From assembly GCA_030549495.1 (NCBI GenBank), contig JAUIRK010001057.1, forward strand, positions 583,501 to 647,500: a stretch of 64,000 nt of DNA. The letters are read 5' to 3'. This DNA is from Nectonema munidae. Lineage: Eukaryota; Nematomorpha; Nectonematoida; Nectonematidae. A model generated the notes under the pieces. It was not told the DNA's origin and did no database searches. It saw nothing but the letters and a program-made list of their open reading frames with translations. Made by a program: the position numbers and the translations under genes. The first letter of the stretch is position 1. Each line of letters starts with the position of its first letter. Positions 13,101-21,844 of the stretch are shown piece after piece.

Positions 13101-16100
13101 TTCCTGAATATTTTTATCGATTAGTCAGCCCAGTTAAATCAGCGTCCGCAAAGAAGTATACGAAGATCAATAGATGTATTAAAACCGCATATAAAATTCC
13201 TATCATCAATGGATGCATTTAATAGTTTATCATTCGCAATGATACAAATAACAACTTTGGCACTGATTTCGAAAAATATAGATTCTATCTGCGAAAATGA
13301 ATCTAAAAGTCAGTTAAAATATAACATAGCGTTTCCAGGGTTTAAAAAATAATATATTAAAATAAACTTTGAAGAATATAATACGTACTTTCTTTGTAAA
13401 TTCAAGATGCACTGATGGGTAATTTATAACTCTGCTTTTCACACACGCGAGCTGTTATTACATCCTCCAATATTTAATTCCATTGTAGTGAATGAATGGA
13501 TCTCTACCTTTCAATCTCGCGTCAAGGCTTTCATTTCAAATCCTGATCGAATCACAGAGGAAGAAGCAAAAGAGCTGGGAATGCGCGATGTTGAAGCCGA
13601 AGTCAACAAATTCATCGAATCGAACTGCGTCGAAATCAGTAAAGACAAGTGGCTCTGTCCTTTGAGCAATAAAAAGTTCAAGGCACCGGAATTCGTGAAA
13701 AAGCACATCTTCAATAAATTTGCTGAAAAAGTGGACGAAGTTAAGAAAGAGGTGCGTTGCCTTTTCAAATCTTGTTTTCTTTTTATCCTCGTTTCCTTCT
13801 ACTTTCAGGCTCAATACTTTAATAACTACGTTAATGATCCGAAGCGCCCCCGTTTGCCAGAGTATCCTAAACAAGCACCGAGGCCAATCAATCCTCAAAT
13901 GGCGCCACCTATGCCATACGCATCTTCTTTTAGGCACGCTCAAGGTTTCATTCGTATTCTTACCCTTTCTATTATATTGAATATTGGCTTGCTGTTAAGA
14001 GATTTACCCTAAATATCACTCTTTGTATCAGGAGCGCACATCCTCAAAATTTGTGGGGGCGAACTTTTTTTTTATAATTTTAAAATTATTATAAAAGAAT
14101 TTTTGTACAATGAACACACCACTATTATTACCCGACATTATACTTGCGCTGTAAGCTCCCAATCCCACCACAACTGCACAGATTTTATGAAGTCACCTTG
14201 TTTTTAATTCTGATTGCATCAACCTTCTAACTCAGTGGTTTTCGAACTGGAGTCCGCGTGCCGCAAAGAAGTTCCATGGGGATCGAGAAGGGGACATTGA
14301 GTGAATTGTTTTTTTTTGCAAAATATTAGATTTATTTACGATTTTTGGCAATAAATCACATTTAAAAAGAATAAATAAGTTAGTCCTTGAATTGAGTACT
14401 ATTTTTTAATTTTATTGCTGTTCATGCCTAATTTGTAAATGTGCATTTTTCTGAATGGCTAAAAAAAATGAAATAAGACGGCACACTTGAAATTTCGTTT
14501 TACTGCTTTAACGTCTGGTGGGGAAGAGGAACCTAAGTAAGAGAACAAAGTGATATTTTTTTACCGCACATGGTATTAAGTCGGAATCTGGCTAAGTAAA
14601 AATCTCCAGATGTAATTGGTACCCAGTGCGCCGAGCCATAAAACCATACTCGATGAGTTGAAAAATGTTTTCAATGAAGTTATTAACAGTGTATTTCATT
14701 AAAGCGAATGCTTCACATTTTGTTTGTTTTCCATTTGGAAAACTCTTGCTGCACTCAAACGTGAGGTGGCTTTCCAAAGGAAAAATTTCCAAGCTATACT
14801 ATGGAAAGAAATCCAGCAATTTCTGGAAGACAATAAACATGCATGTAGAATTCTGATGCCCGTTGTTGTATATTTATATTATTTTTATTGAACATATTTG
14901 AATATATGATTTCCATTAACCTTGCGCTGCGAGGAAAAGAGATCAGAGTATTGCATTGTATCAAAAAAATGACAGCTTTTGAAATGAACCTGAGATAATT
15001 GCATTCTTTGACAGGAAAAATTGTGCTCGATTTTCGAACATATTTGTTGACATTAAAAATGTCCTGGAGGCCATAAAACACCGGGTAGCATGTCAAGAAA
15101 TTTCTCTTTATTTTTTTAATCTAGAAAAATTTTAAAAAATACAATCAATTTAACAAAAACCCGTTTATAATCTCGATTAGTAATCTGGCCTTAGAAGACT
15201 TCTTAATTAAAGAACAATTCATTGATTTGGTTAATGATCGAGGAGGTGCAAAACATGTTTTTCTGAAATATTTCATAACCATTTTTCGATTGAGACGGGA
15301 GAGTCCTATGCTTACAAAGATTGCTCTGAAAGCTCGGATTCTATTTGCCACTACATATGAGTATGAACAAGCGTTTTCTATGCTACTTGTCATTGAAACC
15401 AAATCCCGAAACAGATTGGAAGTGAGTAATGATATGAGAGTTGCATTGGCCAAAACAGAGCTAGACAAAGCAGATGCCATCCGTCCCATTGAGATTTGGA
15501 TTGTTCAGACAATTTTTTAGTACAGTAGTTTATATGTTGATTTATTTTTTTTAAATGAGACCCCGAGCTATTAAAGAATTATAGTTAGACCGCTACGCCG
15601 AAAATTTTTAGAAAGTTTGTCAACAACTTTTCAATCTCAACAAGGGAACCAAATCATTCATATATGATAGATCTCTACTCATCAGATGTAATTAAGTCTT
15701 TATCCCTCCTTATTGCCATTGAACAGTTATTGAAACGGATGGTCACCGTCTATTGGTACAGTCTATAAGATATGCTATACTCTAACCAAATTAAGGTTTT
15801 ATGCCATGGCTAAAAATGATCTCTTTTGTTAATCTTTGGGGAGCTGAATTTTTGGTTGAACCGATTTTAAATTTGGTGTTCGAAAGTTAACCATGTCTGT
15901 CTTCTGACCTCATTTATCCTACAGCAGATTATTCGACAACCCCATATCCATATAAATATCTAAAAGATATTTCTCAGCCTCTCATCTCACTAATTGTCAA
16001 CAATCCTGGTTTATATCAATTGAATTGGTTGGGTGGATTGATTGCTCTGTACTGAAATGCATTGTTGCTTAAAATTAAATATTAAACTTTTTAGCAACGA

Positions 16101-18822
16101 AATGTTACCAAGCTCGATTAGTAACACAGAAAAACAAAGAATCATCTTACATAATCTTCATATTCTACCTACACATATATTCAGTCAGTAAAGTAAATTG
16201 TTTGAAAATTTATTTAGGATATGGGTCTATGAATTGACAAGTTTGTAGCGGTAAATTATAATTTGGCTTTTTAAAATAGAAATTGAAGGTTTAAAATTTT
16301 TGGAATAAATATTATGCAAACTTTAAATTTATATAAATTAGCTATTCTAATACCTAAGTTAAACTCTAAGAATTACATGAAAATGAAATTATTTGTACCA
16401 AGTTTTATTAACAAAAATTTTAAGAAAAGTGTAAAAATTTTGCCAACTATTCCAAGAAATCTTGATAAAAAGAACTAAAACATCAATAAAACGAATATCT
16501 AAGGATAAAGATGCAATATATTTAATTTCTAGAATAAAAGACTTGATTGTTTAAATTAGCCTCGTCGCCTATTTCAAATACGAGAAGGGGGGGGGGGGGC
16601 AAACTGATTTAAATGGGGCCGGTAATATAAAAAAGTGTATACATTGTATATGTTTCAGATGGGCAAAATAAATCCCAGAAGGCCTTGTTCCCTTGCCCCC
16701 TCCCTTTATCGACGGGCTTGGTTACCGTAATTAATAGGGATAAATATTTTAAGCCTTAAATTATAGAGTTCTTATATAGTTATGTGCTATATAAAATATT
16801 TGACTCGCTCAAAATGCACGCGTTCTTATTCAAATGACTGGCTACTTTACTGCCTCTGATCAAATATAGCTCAAATGTGCATTACTATAACAAAAAAGAA
16901 GTGGATGTTAATAAAAAATAGATTTTAAATATCCATTCTAAACCTTAAAATAAGAAAGTAATATTGAAAATGTAGACAAACAAGTCTAACAAATACTATA
17001 AAAAATATACATAATTCAGAAAATTGAATATTATTGAGGGACGAAAGGCTTTTTTGCCCCCCTCGCCCCAGGATGTGCTCCCCCTGCTTTGTACAAGTCA
17101 ACCCCAGTTTAAAAAAAGTAAGTTATGCCCAAATCATAATAAAAATAAATAGGTTTTCAAAAATTAAAAAATATCTCATTTACGGAAAGCTTGTGATCAA
17201 ATTTTTATCGAATTTTATGGAATAATTTAAATATGATATTGAGAACCTATTATCTTTTGCCGAAAACTTTTTCTACATTATTTATTTTGCATCACCTGTT
17301 TACAGATTGAATTGAATTCACTATTTTTGGCGCCATAACGAAATAACAAAGACGTTCCTTTAATTTCATTTTGAAAATACTACCTGTATCATCAACTACT
17401 TTTCCTGATGTATACCTACTGCTGTTTTTTATAATGTTAAGAAGATGCAAATTTTTAATGAATTTCTTTTATTCCTTTCAATTCTACTTCAACGTTTGAA
17501 TCAGCGCATAATTTAAAGACCGTATCACTATAGTTTTGAGATGATATGTCCAAAACTATTCCATCTAATATATTTTCTAGTAAAATCTAAGCTTTTTTTA
17601 GTTTAAAAGGTTTTTTTTTATAAAATTAGGTTTATTTACAGTCAAATCCAAATAATAAACACTATAATTTTTTCCCTATTAGTGAGTAAGAATTGAGAGA
17701 TTGTGTAAATTGTTAAATTAATTAGAATTCACAACTGTCATCTTCGCCAATAACAAATATATCATCCGCATTCGTATACCGTGGTTGACTAACTTGATCT
17801 ATTTTAATATTAATGAAAATGATGTTTTTTTTTATCAAAAACACTTCATTTGCTTACAAAAACAAAACTTATTTTTGCTACTTAAACAACTAGACTCCAA
17901 ATCTTAAATTTAATTAGGTGCCAACTTCGACTCCTATCCCTTCAGAATCTCCGACTCTGTAAACTTGCCAATAATGTTTTAAATTTGCTCTTGAACACAA
18001 CTTTAATGAGTTTCAGCCTTTGTACTCATCAAATGTAAAAGAATAGATTTCTATGATTTTAGATTTTGCATTTGGCATGAACCCAGAGCCCCCACTACCT
18101 ATATATTTTTGGGGCAAGTGCCCCCCAGTTTTATTTTTTGCCCCCCCGCCGCCCCCCCCCCTGAAAATTTTCAACTTGCCCCAAGTGTTTTAATTTAAGA
18201 AAAAATTCTAAAAATATATAGCTGTGCAAGTAACTTTGAGAACATTTATGCAATATATTGGAAACAAAACTGTTTGAAAATGATTAAATGCCTTTATAAC
18301 ACTTTGTTTTTGTAATTTATATAGTACTTTTAGCGCCCTCTTCTGATAAGATAATAAATTTTTTCCATAATGTAAATTTTTATTGCCCCTCCACACCCCC
18401 TAATATTTTTTTAGCGCGGGTACTGCATGGACCCACAAAAATTTCCGGTCACTGTAAAACGTACATGTTTGTTTGATCCTAACATTTAGCATTGAAAATG
18501 AATCTATGTTTTTAATGCCCAAATATTATGCATATAGACAAAGTGTATTTTTCTGATGTCATTATTTGCTCACATATAATATCTCATGCTCTCATTAATT
18601 TTGAATGTTTCAGATTTTGCACCTCCACCTCCAAGAAATAACATGTCTTATTATTCTTCGCATTCAACGAATAGCAATCGTAATATTTATGAGTCGGATG
18701 CGAAACCTTCGTTTTACTCTCGAAAGCCCGGACCTCCGGCTACTCATGGATACGTTAATAGGCCTCGTGAAATCATTCAATACCGAGATCTGGATGCTCC
18801 TGAAGAAACCGACGCCTACTGA
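1086..18822 (+). CDS. SRRT (Ars2): ARS2/SERRATE homologue, C-terminal ~484 residues, ten exons (5' part outside window)
   Basis: ARS2 is a nuclear scaffold that binds the cap-binding complex and links capped transcripts to microRNA processing, 3'-end formation and decay. I joined exons 1086-1180, 5862-6002, 6060-6202, 6258-6318, 11341-11521, 12549-12622, 12695-12848, 13489-13751, 13809-13944 and 18614-18822; every junction is GT-AG and phase-consistent. In order they give the RRM-like block ([20 protein letters not shown]), an acidic linker, the KNITDYL helix, the [11 protein letters not shown] block, the DKWLCPLS zinc-finger-like block and the C-terminal YRDLDAPEE motif, all hallmarks of animal ARS2. 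Human ARS2 is about 870 residues, so roughly the N-terminal 45% lies upstream. Introns are 55-72 bp or 0.6-5.0 kb, and the big ones carry transposons. I am very sure of the family; exact ends of the first exon are less sure. Confidence 0.93.
2771..2822 (+). repeat. G-tract repeat R1, copy a
   Basis: CAGGGGCGCACATCCTCAAA leads into a run of G and then GCGCAATTTTTT. The same sentence appears at 14029 (+) and inverted at 17087-17051, so it is a dispersed repeat, probably the end of a non-autonomous DNA transposon. Confidence 0.55.
3010..3575. repeat. Fold-back (MITE-like) element in ARS2 intron
   Basis: The left side reads CAGAAAAAATTCCCCCAATT near 3013 and the inverted right side reads CAGAAAAAATACCCCTAATT ending near 3564. 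Both arms continue with A-rich segments and further C-runs (CGCCCCTAG versus TGCCCCCTAA). The AT-rich centre has no coding potential. Diverged arms suggest an old element. Confidence 0.5.
4081..4240 (+). repeat. tRNA-derived SINE, copy a (plus strand)
   Basis: Shows a promoter A-box-like GGTTGGTTGAGATGATGG and a B-box-like GGATTCGATTTCTC, then a tail CAGTGCCTTGTCAATGAAAA and GGTACCTTTACCTT. The same order occurs on the minus strand at 27893-28037, 51257-51400 and 61970-62080. Confidence 0.6.
4438..4784. repeat. MITE with internal 42-bp minisatellite
   Basis: The ends are inverted: GGTCGACAGACATTTCGCCC at 4439 and, on the other strand at about 4784, GGTCCTCGGACATTTCACCC. From 4595 a 42-bp unit (GAATTGTCCATGAGAC, AAATGTCTTATGAAAATAA, GGGGC) repeats at 4595, 4637, 4679, 4721 and partly 4763. 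The unit resembles the element end, so the array may have grown from terminal sequence. Confidence 0.6.
4850..4885 (+). repeat. Solo relic of a piggyBac end (21845-24066 family)
   Basis: GTTACAAAATGTAGCAAACG followed by TAGTGATAAAGATTG resembles the inverted left end of the piggyBac at 21845 (GTTACAAAATGTAACAAACA, CTAGGATAAGGGTTAA). No transposase or partner end lies nearby. Confidence 0.4.
4997..5196. mobile_element. Short hAT-type MITE
   Basis: 200 bp bounded by CAGTGGTGTAGCCA on the left and, inverted, CAGTGACGTAGCTA on the right. Flanks GACAGAAT and GAGAGAAG match 6 of 8, consistent with an old 8-bp hAT target duplication. Inside are GGGGCAC-type runs and no coding potential. Confidence 0.55.
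5197..5861 (+). other. Rest of ARS2 intron with 20-G tract
   Basis: A purine-rich GAGAGAAGAG tract occupies 5197-5345. A perfect run of twenty G lies at 5603-5622, preceded by AAAATTATT as in repeat R1. No exon was recognised before the acceptor at 5861. Confidence 0.5.
5862..6002 (+). CDS. SRRT (Ars2): ARS2 exon: RRM-like core
   Basis: 47 codons beginning [20 protein letters not shown] and including [15 protein letters not shown], which aligns with the [25 protein letters not shown] region of vertebrate ARS2. AG acceptor at 5860-5861, GTATGC donor at 6003, both in phase 0. The intron before it is 4.7 kb and the one after it only 57 bp. Confidence 0.92.
6060..6202 (+). CDS. SRRT (Ars2): ARS2 exon: end of RRM-like domain
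   Basis: Encodes [17 protein letters not shown] and [18 protein letters not shown], matching the IRLRECELSPGVNRDLTRRVR and VRNDIKLAAKLIHTLDD segments of ARS2. Acceptor AG at 6058-6059; donor GTGAGA at 6203 splits the last Lys codon after two bases. Confidence 0.92.
6258..6318 (+). CDS. SRRT (Ars2): ARS2 61-bp microexon
   Basis: This short exon was found by phase. The previous exon ends after two bases of a codon and the next starts in phase 0, so 3n+1 bases are missing. Acceptor TTTTTTTACAG ends at 6257 and donor GTACAT starts at 6319. The first base completes Lys and the rest encodes [11 protein letters not shown] followed by NLSESSINN. The LW pair matches the conserved LW after the DD in other ARS2 proteins; the serine-rich remainder is lineage-specific. 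Confidence 0.82.
6319..8136 (+). other. ARS2 intron, left part
   Basis: Holds an ATT microsatellite (6332-6351) and T-rich DNA. Between 7150 and 7350 the minus strand has a coding-like stretch (see separate entry). The rest is AT-rich with no recognised repeat or exon. Confidence 0.45.
7150..7345 (-). pseudogene. Decayed coding-like fragment, family unknown
   Basis: The minus strand reads an uninterrupted peptide containing [20 protein letters not shown] and [14 protein letters not shown], with coding-like amino-acid composition. Weaker frames with stops continue to about 7480. I do not recognise the family; it could be an old transposase N-terminus or a processed fragment. Confidence 0.3.
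8137..11180 (-). mobile_element. piggyBac element PB1 in ARS2 intron
   Basis: Bounded by TTAA at 8137-8140 and 11177-11180, the piggyBac target duplication. The two ends carry a perfect 14-bp inverted repeat CCCTCGCACTACAT. The transposase lies on the minus strand, opposite to ARS2. The right end lies 160 bp from an ARS2 exon acceptor. Full-length structure with a broken transposase. Confidence 0.88.
8480..10164 (-). pseudogene. piggyBac transposase of PB1 (frameshifted, small deletion)
   Basis: A DDE/D-type cut-and-paste transposase acting on TTAA sites. Exon 1 (10164-9791) encodes an acidic Ser/Asp-rich N-terminus. An intron with donor GTAAGT at 9790 follows, ending at 9741 (50 bp) or 9759 (32 bp); both keep frame. 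Exon 2 holds the [13 protein letters not shown] helix and ends FDDKSER, where one frameshift near 9515 leads into the core: [13 protein letters not shown] with the first Asp, [10 protein letters not shown] with the second Asp and KSGVD with the third. After GVD about 15-17 codons are missing and the frame shifts before [12 protein letters not shown]. The C-terminal cysteine-rich domain ([18 protein letters not shown], then CKNH and CSSC) ends at 8480. The catalytic Asp residues survive, but the frame does not. Confidence 0.85.
11341..11521 (+). CDS. SRRT (Ars2): ARS2 exon: acidic linker and KNITDYL helix
   Basis: Begins [15 protein letters not shown], runs through an acidic stretch and ends [15 protein letters not shown], the counterpart of [14 protein letters not shown] in vertebrates. 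Acceptor AG ends at 11340; donor GTAACC at 11522 in phase 1. It lies only 160 bp downstream of the right end of the piggyBac at 8137-11180. Confidence 0.92.
11522..12548 (+). other. ARS2 intron with GACTCC repeat
   Basis: At 11738-11905 there is a repeat with GTTAGAGCCGGAG at one end and GACTCCGACTCC and GATTCCGACTCCCCC further in. A weaker GACTCC copy lies at 17925-17960. The remainder is AT-rich with no recognised feature. Confidence 0.4.
12549..12622 (+). CDS. SRRT (Ars2): ARS2 exon: AEEEELL segment
   Basis: 74 bp encoding [19 protein letters not shown] and DDSLCK, matching the VSAEEEELLG and ERDEKLIK region of ARS2. Acceptor TTCTCTTTAAG ends at 12548; donor GTATTT at 12623, phase 0. It was too short to show as a long open frame. 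Confidence 0.88.
12695..12848 (+). CDS. SRRT (Ars2): ARS2 exon: [11 protein letters not shown] block
   Basis: Encodes [19 protein letters not shown] then [19 protein letters not shown], one of the most conserved ARS2 blocks. Acceptor CCACCTTAG ends at 12694; donor GTATAA at 12849, phase 1. The intron on its left is 72 bp, that on its right 640 bp. Confidence 0.94.
12849..13488 (+). other. ARS2 intron, no recognised feature
   Basis: 640 bp intron between the DYY and zinc-finger-like exons. Short open frames occur on both strands, but none match a family I know and none has plausible splice sites. Confidence 0.4.
13489..13751 (+). CDS. SRRT (Ars2): ARS2 exon: zinc-finger-like block
   Basis: Encodes [35 protein letters not shown] and [20 protein letters not shown] followed by [16 protein letters not shown]. 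This is the single zinc-finger-like module of animal ARS2. The usual HIFNKH reads HIFNKF here, so the second conserved His is Phe. Acceptor TTGTAG ends at 13488; donor GTGCGT at 13752, phase 0. Confidence 0.95.
13809..13944 (+). CDS. SRRT (Ars2): ARS2 exon: [11 protein letters not shown] and proline-rich tail
   Basis: Encodes [20 protein letters not shown], matching FFNNFLTDAKRPALPE, and then a Pro/Met-rich stretch. The upstream intron is 57 bp with acceptor CTACTTTCAG; the donor GTTTCA at 13945 is in phase 1 and opens a 4.7-kb intron holding a hAT relic. Confidence 0.93.
13945..14228 (+). repeat. Start of last ARS2 intron with repeat R1, copy b
   Basis: At 14029 CAGGAGCGCACATCCTCAAA is followed by GTGGGGGCGAAC and a T-run, the same order as the copy at 2771. 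An inverted copy at 17087-17051 could be its partner, making a 3.05-kb structure that encloses the hAT relic. Confidence 0.5.
14233..15520 (+). pseudogene. hAT transposase relic (ZBED5/SCAND3-like) in ARS2 intron
   Basis: The left end reads CAGTGGTTTTCGAACTGG, the terminal motif of this hAT group. At 14665-14856 the plus strand has [19 protein letters not shown], the conserved hAT block with HTEVRWLSRGKV-like spacing. After a broken middle, 15227-15520 ends with [20 protein letters not shown] and [15 protein letters not shown], the C-terminal hAT dimerisation domain. Stops and missing segments show it is dead. No matching right end was found. Confidence 0.78.
15521..18613 (+). other. Right part of last ARS2 intron, several small repeats
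   Basis: At 16555-16745 a G-run MITE has loosely inverted ends (AGCCTCGTCG and AGCCCGTCG). At 17051-17087 repeat R1 lies inverted (GCCCCAGGATGTGCTCCCCC). At 18080-18432 there is a C-rich repeat with GCCCCCC runs. GACTCC motifs lie at 17925-17960. No extra exon was recognised. Confidence 0.45.
18614..18822 (+). CDS. SRRT (Ars2): ARS2 last exon: C-terminal cap-complex-binding motif
   Basis: Encodes [10 protein letters not shown], a Ser/Asn/Tyr-rich stretch and the end [19 protein letters not shown], equivalent to the conserved C-terminal IVEYRDLDAPDD of ARS2, the part known to contact the cap-binding complex. Acceptor TGTTTCAG ends at 18613. The stop TGA at 18820-18822 shares its last base with an AATAAA. 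Confidence 0.95.
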
Positions 18823-18860
18823 ATAAAATCACACAGCTCTTATTTTTGAACGTTCTGTTT
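18822..18860 (+). terminator. ARS2 polyadenylation signal overlapping the stop codon
   Basis: AATAAA at 18822-18827 starts on the last base of the ARS2 stop codon. A GT-rich tract (TTCTGTTTGTGTGCG) follows at about 18852-18866, the usual place for a downstream element. If used, the 3' UTR would be only about 15-25 bases. Other AATAAA copies follow near 18930 and 19221. Confidence 0.6.
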
Positions 18861-21600
18861 GTGTGCGTCATTAGTCTCTAACTTCACTAGCTTTTTTTTG
18901 AAATAATTTGCCTTCTATTCTCCCTTTTTAAATAAATTTTCTTTCAAATTTTTAAATGAAGGAAAAACTTTTTAAAGCTGCTCAGTTTTGTTGAGTCCTG
19001 TGTTTTTTGTAATGCACATTATAAATCAATTGCTGAGGATTTTATCACTTTCTATGAGATTCCAAAAGCTTCTTCATGTGTGCTATATAATCTCTAGCAC
19101 ACACAGGCTACTCATTTTCCTCTTTTTCCCCATAGGATTTCATCCTTCTATTTTGTTGATTAATTTTTTTAAAATAAAATTGATATATTTGTTACTGTTT
19201 ATATCAGTAATTTTCATTTGAAATAAATAAATAATCTTTCTATAGCTCAAAATCTTAATTTTTTTTGAGTATTTCTATTTTTAGTCGATTGAGGCAATGC
19301 AATTTTTTATGTATGAAGATTTTAAAGATTATTATGTATTAAAATTTTATTTTTGAGCAGACAAGAAATATGTGAAAAATAAAAGCTATTTTCCACTTCT
19401 TTTCAGTTTATGCATAACTTGATCATATTCGAAAGAAGAAATGGTAGCTTCAGCCGAATACTCTACTAAGACGCATGCAAGTTTCCATTCTCTTTTTAGT
19501 TTGTTTTACTGCTAATGAAGAATCCCAAAATTTTTAGCAAGTTGGAAAGAAAGATTTCTCAAGATTTTTTTTCTCATTTCAGGGTATCCAATTTTAGAAA
19601 AGAGATTAAAAGCGTTGTCACAGCAAAAATCAATTATATTATTATTAATAAATGCCACCCAAAAGTGTTCAATCTTGTGACATTAGCCTTTTTTTTAGTC
19701 AAGCAAGTAATAATGATAAGATGAAAGTAATAAATCATTTTTTCTAAGTATATTATAAGAAAAAATACAAACGTTATAATCTCTCAATGTGTTGAGAATT
19801 TTGTAACTTCTTTTCTTGAATCTACGATAGTTCCTATTAGCGTAAAGTATTTTCAATCAATTCTAGAGCTAGTTTTTGGAAAGCTAAGTATCGACATGTA
19901 TAAACTCCCCTAACAGAATGAAAAAAAAGCGCTCGATCAATTGGAGCACAATATTAAAAGGCGCTCCATCAATTGGAGCACAATATTAAAAGAACATCTT
20001 TTTATTCAACCAGTGGGCTCTCAGGCTAGATCCCTCGTCCCCACCTACTAACGCTATCATCTAAATAAAGATTTAATAAATTTATAAGAAAAGTTTCATA
20101 TTTACACAGTGTAATATTAACTAATGTAGTTAAATTCTCATTGTTTGACTCTGTGAATTAAACTTATCTGTTTTTAGGTCATAAATTTCGGTATACATTG
20201 TATTTTTTTCAAAGAATTGAACTAATTTTAAACTTCGTTTTACCGCAATACTTGAAATATCAAGCGTGAAAAAGACGTAAGTTTTCAAAAAAAATTTTTT
20301 AATCATCAAAATACCAGAAGGGAGATCATAACTTTGTGGTGCATCTTATTTGCTGCAAGTAAGATGTAAGCATCTTTAGTTAGACCGAAATTGCCGCAAT
20401 TATTGAAATGGAAGGTTTTCAAAATTTCTCTAGAAGCTGGCCTCTAGATGGCTCATGAGATAGCTTTTTTTCAAGAATAAATTATTAAGCTCTTAGTTTG
20501 TTAAAACCTGGTTGAACTTTGTAACAATTTCGATTGGTAAATGCAATCTTTTTGTCCCTGAATCCTCCTTCGACAGGGGTGACCTGGGAATCGCAGATGT
20601 CACTCACATATTCTCCTCCATTTCTTGGCTACTTTTGAATTAATGAAGGGGTAGCTCTGTTTCTGGCCTTCAAAAGGGGGAGGGGGGGGTCACAAATGCC
20701 TGAGTGTAAACAAGTGTAGGTAAATGGGGTTGGGTAAATCGCAAGGAAGGTACTTTTGAATGAATGAAGGGTAGTATTGAGGGTAAAAAATTTACACATA
20801 TTGACAGCAAATTGAAACACTTTTTCTCTGTTCATCACAAAAAGGTGTATGTAAGCATTAACAAATGCAAATGTCTTGAAATACGTCTGTCGTAAATTCT
20901 TTTGGACAAGAGCCATTTTTCTAAAACAGTGCGTAAAAAAGGAAGTAGCGTGAGTATTATATTGGTCACGTTGTTCTATACCAGCTAAGAAAAGTCTCTC
21001 TTATGAATGGACCTTCGCTGCTGGCTGAGTATAATTTCATGATTTGCCAAAATCGATACTCAAGACTAATCGTAGCAATAGCCGTTTTTCAGGATACGCT
21101 TTTCATTGCTTCTACATTGAAATCTTTCTCAGCCATCGACAAAGATAGATTGCAGTAAAACGAGTCTAATAATGTTGCAAACTCTGCGCATCGAATCAAT
21201 CATTTTTGATCTCACTCACTCACTGCCTTGGCTGATAAGAGCACTCGCTCATCATATGGACAGTGTACCAAAAATGGAATAGTGACTCGAGCTTTCATCT
21301 CGTAGTCCAGGTATGGCGAGAAACGTCCACGACTCTATCAGGCGCATTGCTGCTTATATCCCAAACGGAACATTTTTCCTCGATCTCTGAGTCCAGAGAG
21401 AGAGCAAATCATTAGAGTCGGGAGAAAGGACTTGTGAAGTATTAAGCTAATATTATAATAAATGGATATGAGATATATTCAATTTAATTCCTTTTTTCTC
21501 ATATTTTGGGTCAATTGTTTTTTAATTTTTCTGATATAAGTAAAATTTTTAAATAATTTGTTTTTTGATGAGCCAACTTTTTAAGTCTCTCTTTTTTCAA
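18861..21600. other. Intergenic stretch downstream of ARS2
   Basis: Mostly AT-rich. A 32-bp unit starting GCGCTCGATCAATTGGAGCA is tandemly duplicated at 19929-19992. TACTTTTGAATTAATGAAGG near 20630 recurs near 20750, and a G-run (GGGGGAGGGGGGG) lies at 20674-20688. A less AT-rich block at 21160-21430 might be regulatory. No gene was recognised. Confidence 0.35.
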
Positions 21601-21727
21601 TGAAAATTTTAATATTTAAAGCAGGCAATTTACATTTCTTAATACATAACATAGCAAGTGTATTAAGCAATGTAAAGAGGCTAATCGCCTATGTGAATTG
21701 CTACAAATATAATACAAATCAATCAAA

Positions 21728-21844
21728 TAATATGATATCTTTTATCCTTCCAAAAATCATCGAGCTTTCTTTCAAAGATATCTATATTCAAGGAATCGAT
21801 AACTTCATTTGGCAAATCATTCCAGTGATTTTATGCTTTTTGTG
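21728..21844 (-). pseudogene. LINE copy, 3' half of the reading frame end (left of PB2)
   Basis: The minus strand encodes NHWNDLPNEVIDSLNIDIF and ERKLDDFWKDKRYHII then a stop, the C-terminal WNxLPxxVI...FWK signature of non-LTR retrotransposon reverse transcriptases. The downstream UTR at about 21665-21700 contains CATAGGCGATTAGCCTC, a short hairpin also seen in the LINE copy at 49264. It continues across the piggyBac into 24067-24540. Confidence 0.75.

Noticed and set aside
13511-13943. Minus-strand frames across the ARS2 zinc-finger-like exons
   Set aside because: Shadows of a well-supported plus-strand exon pair.
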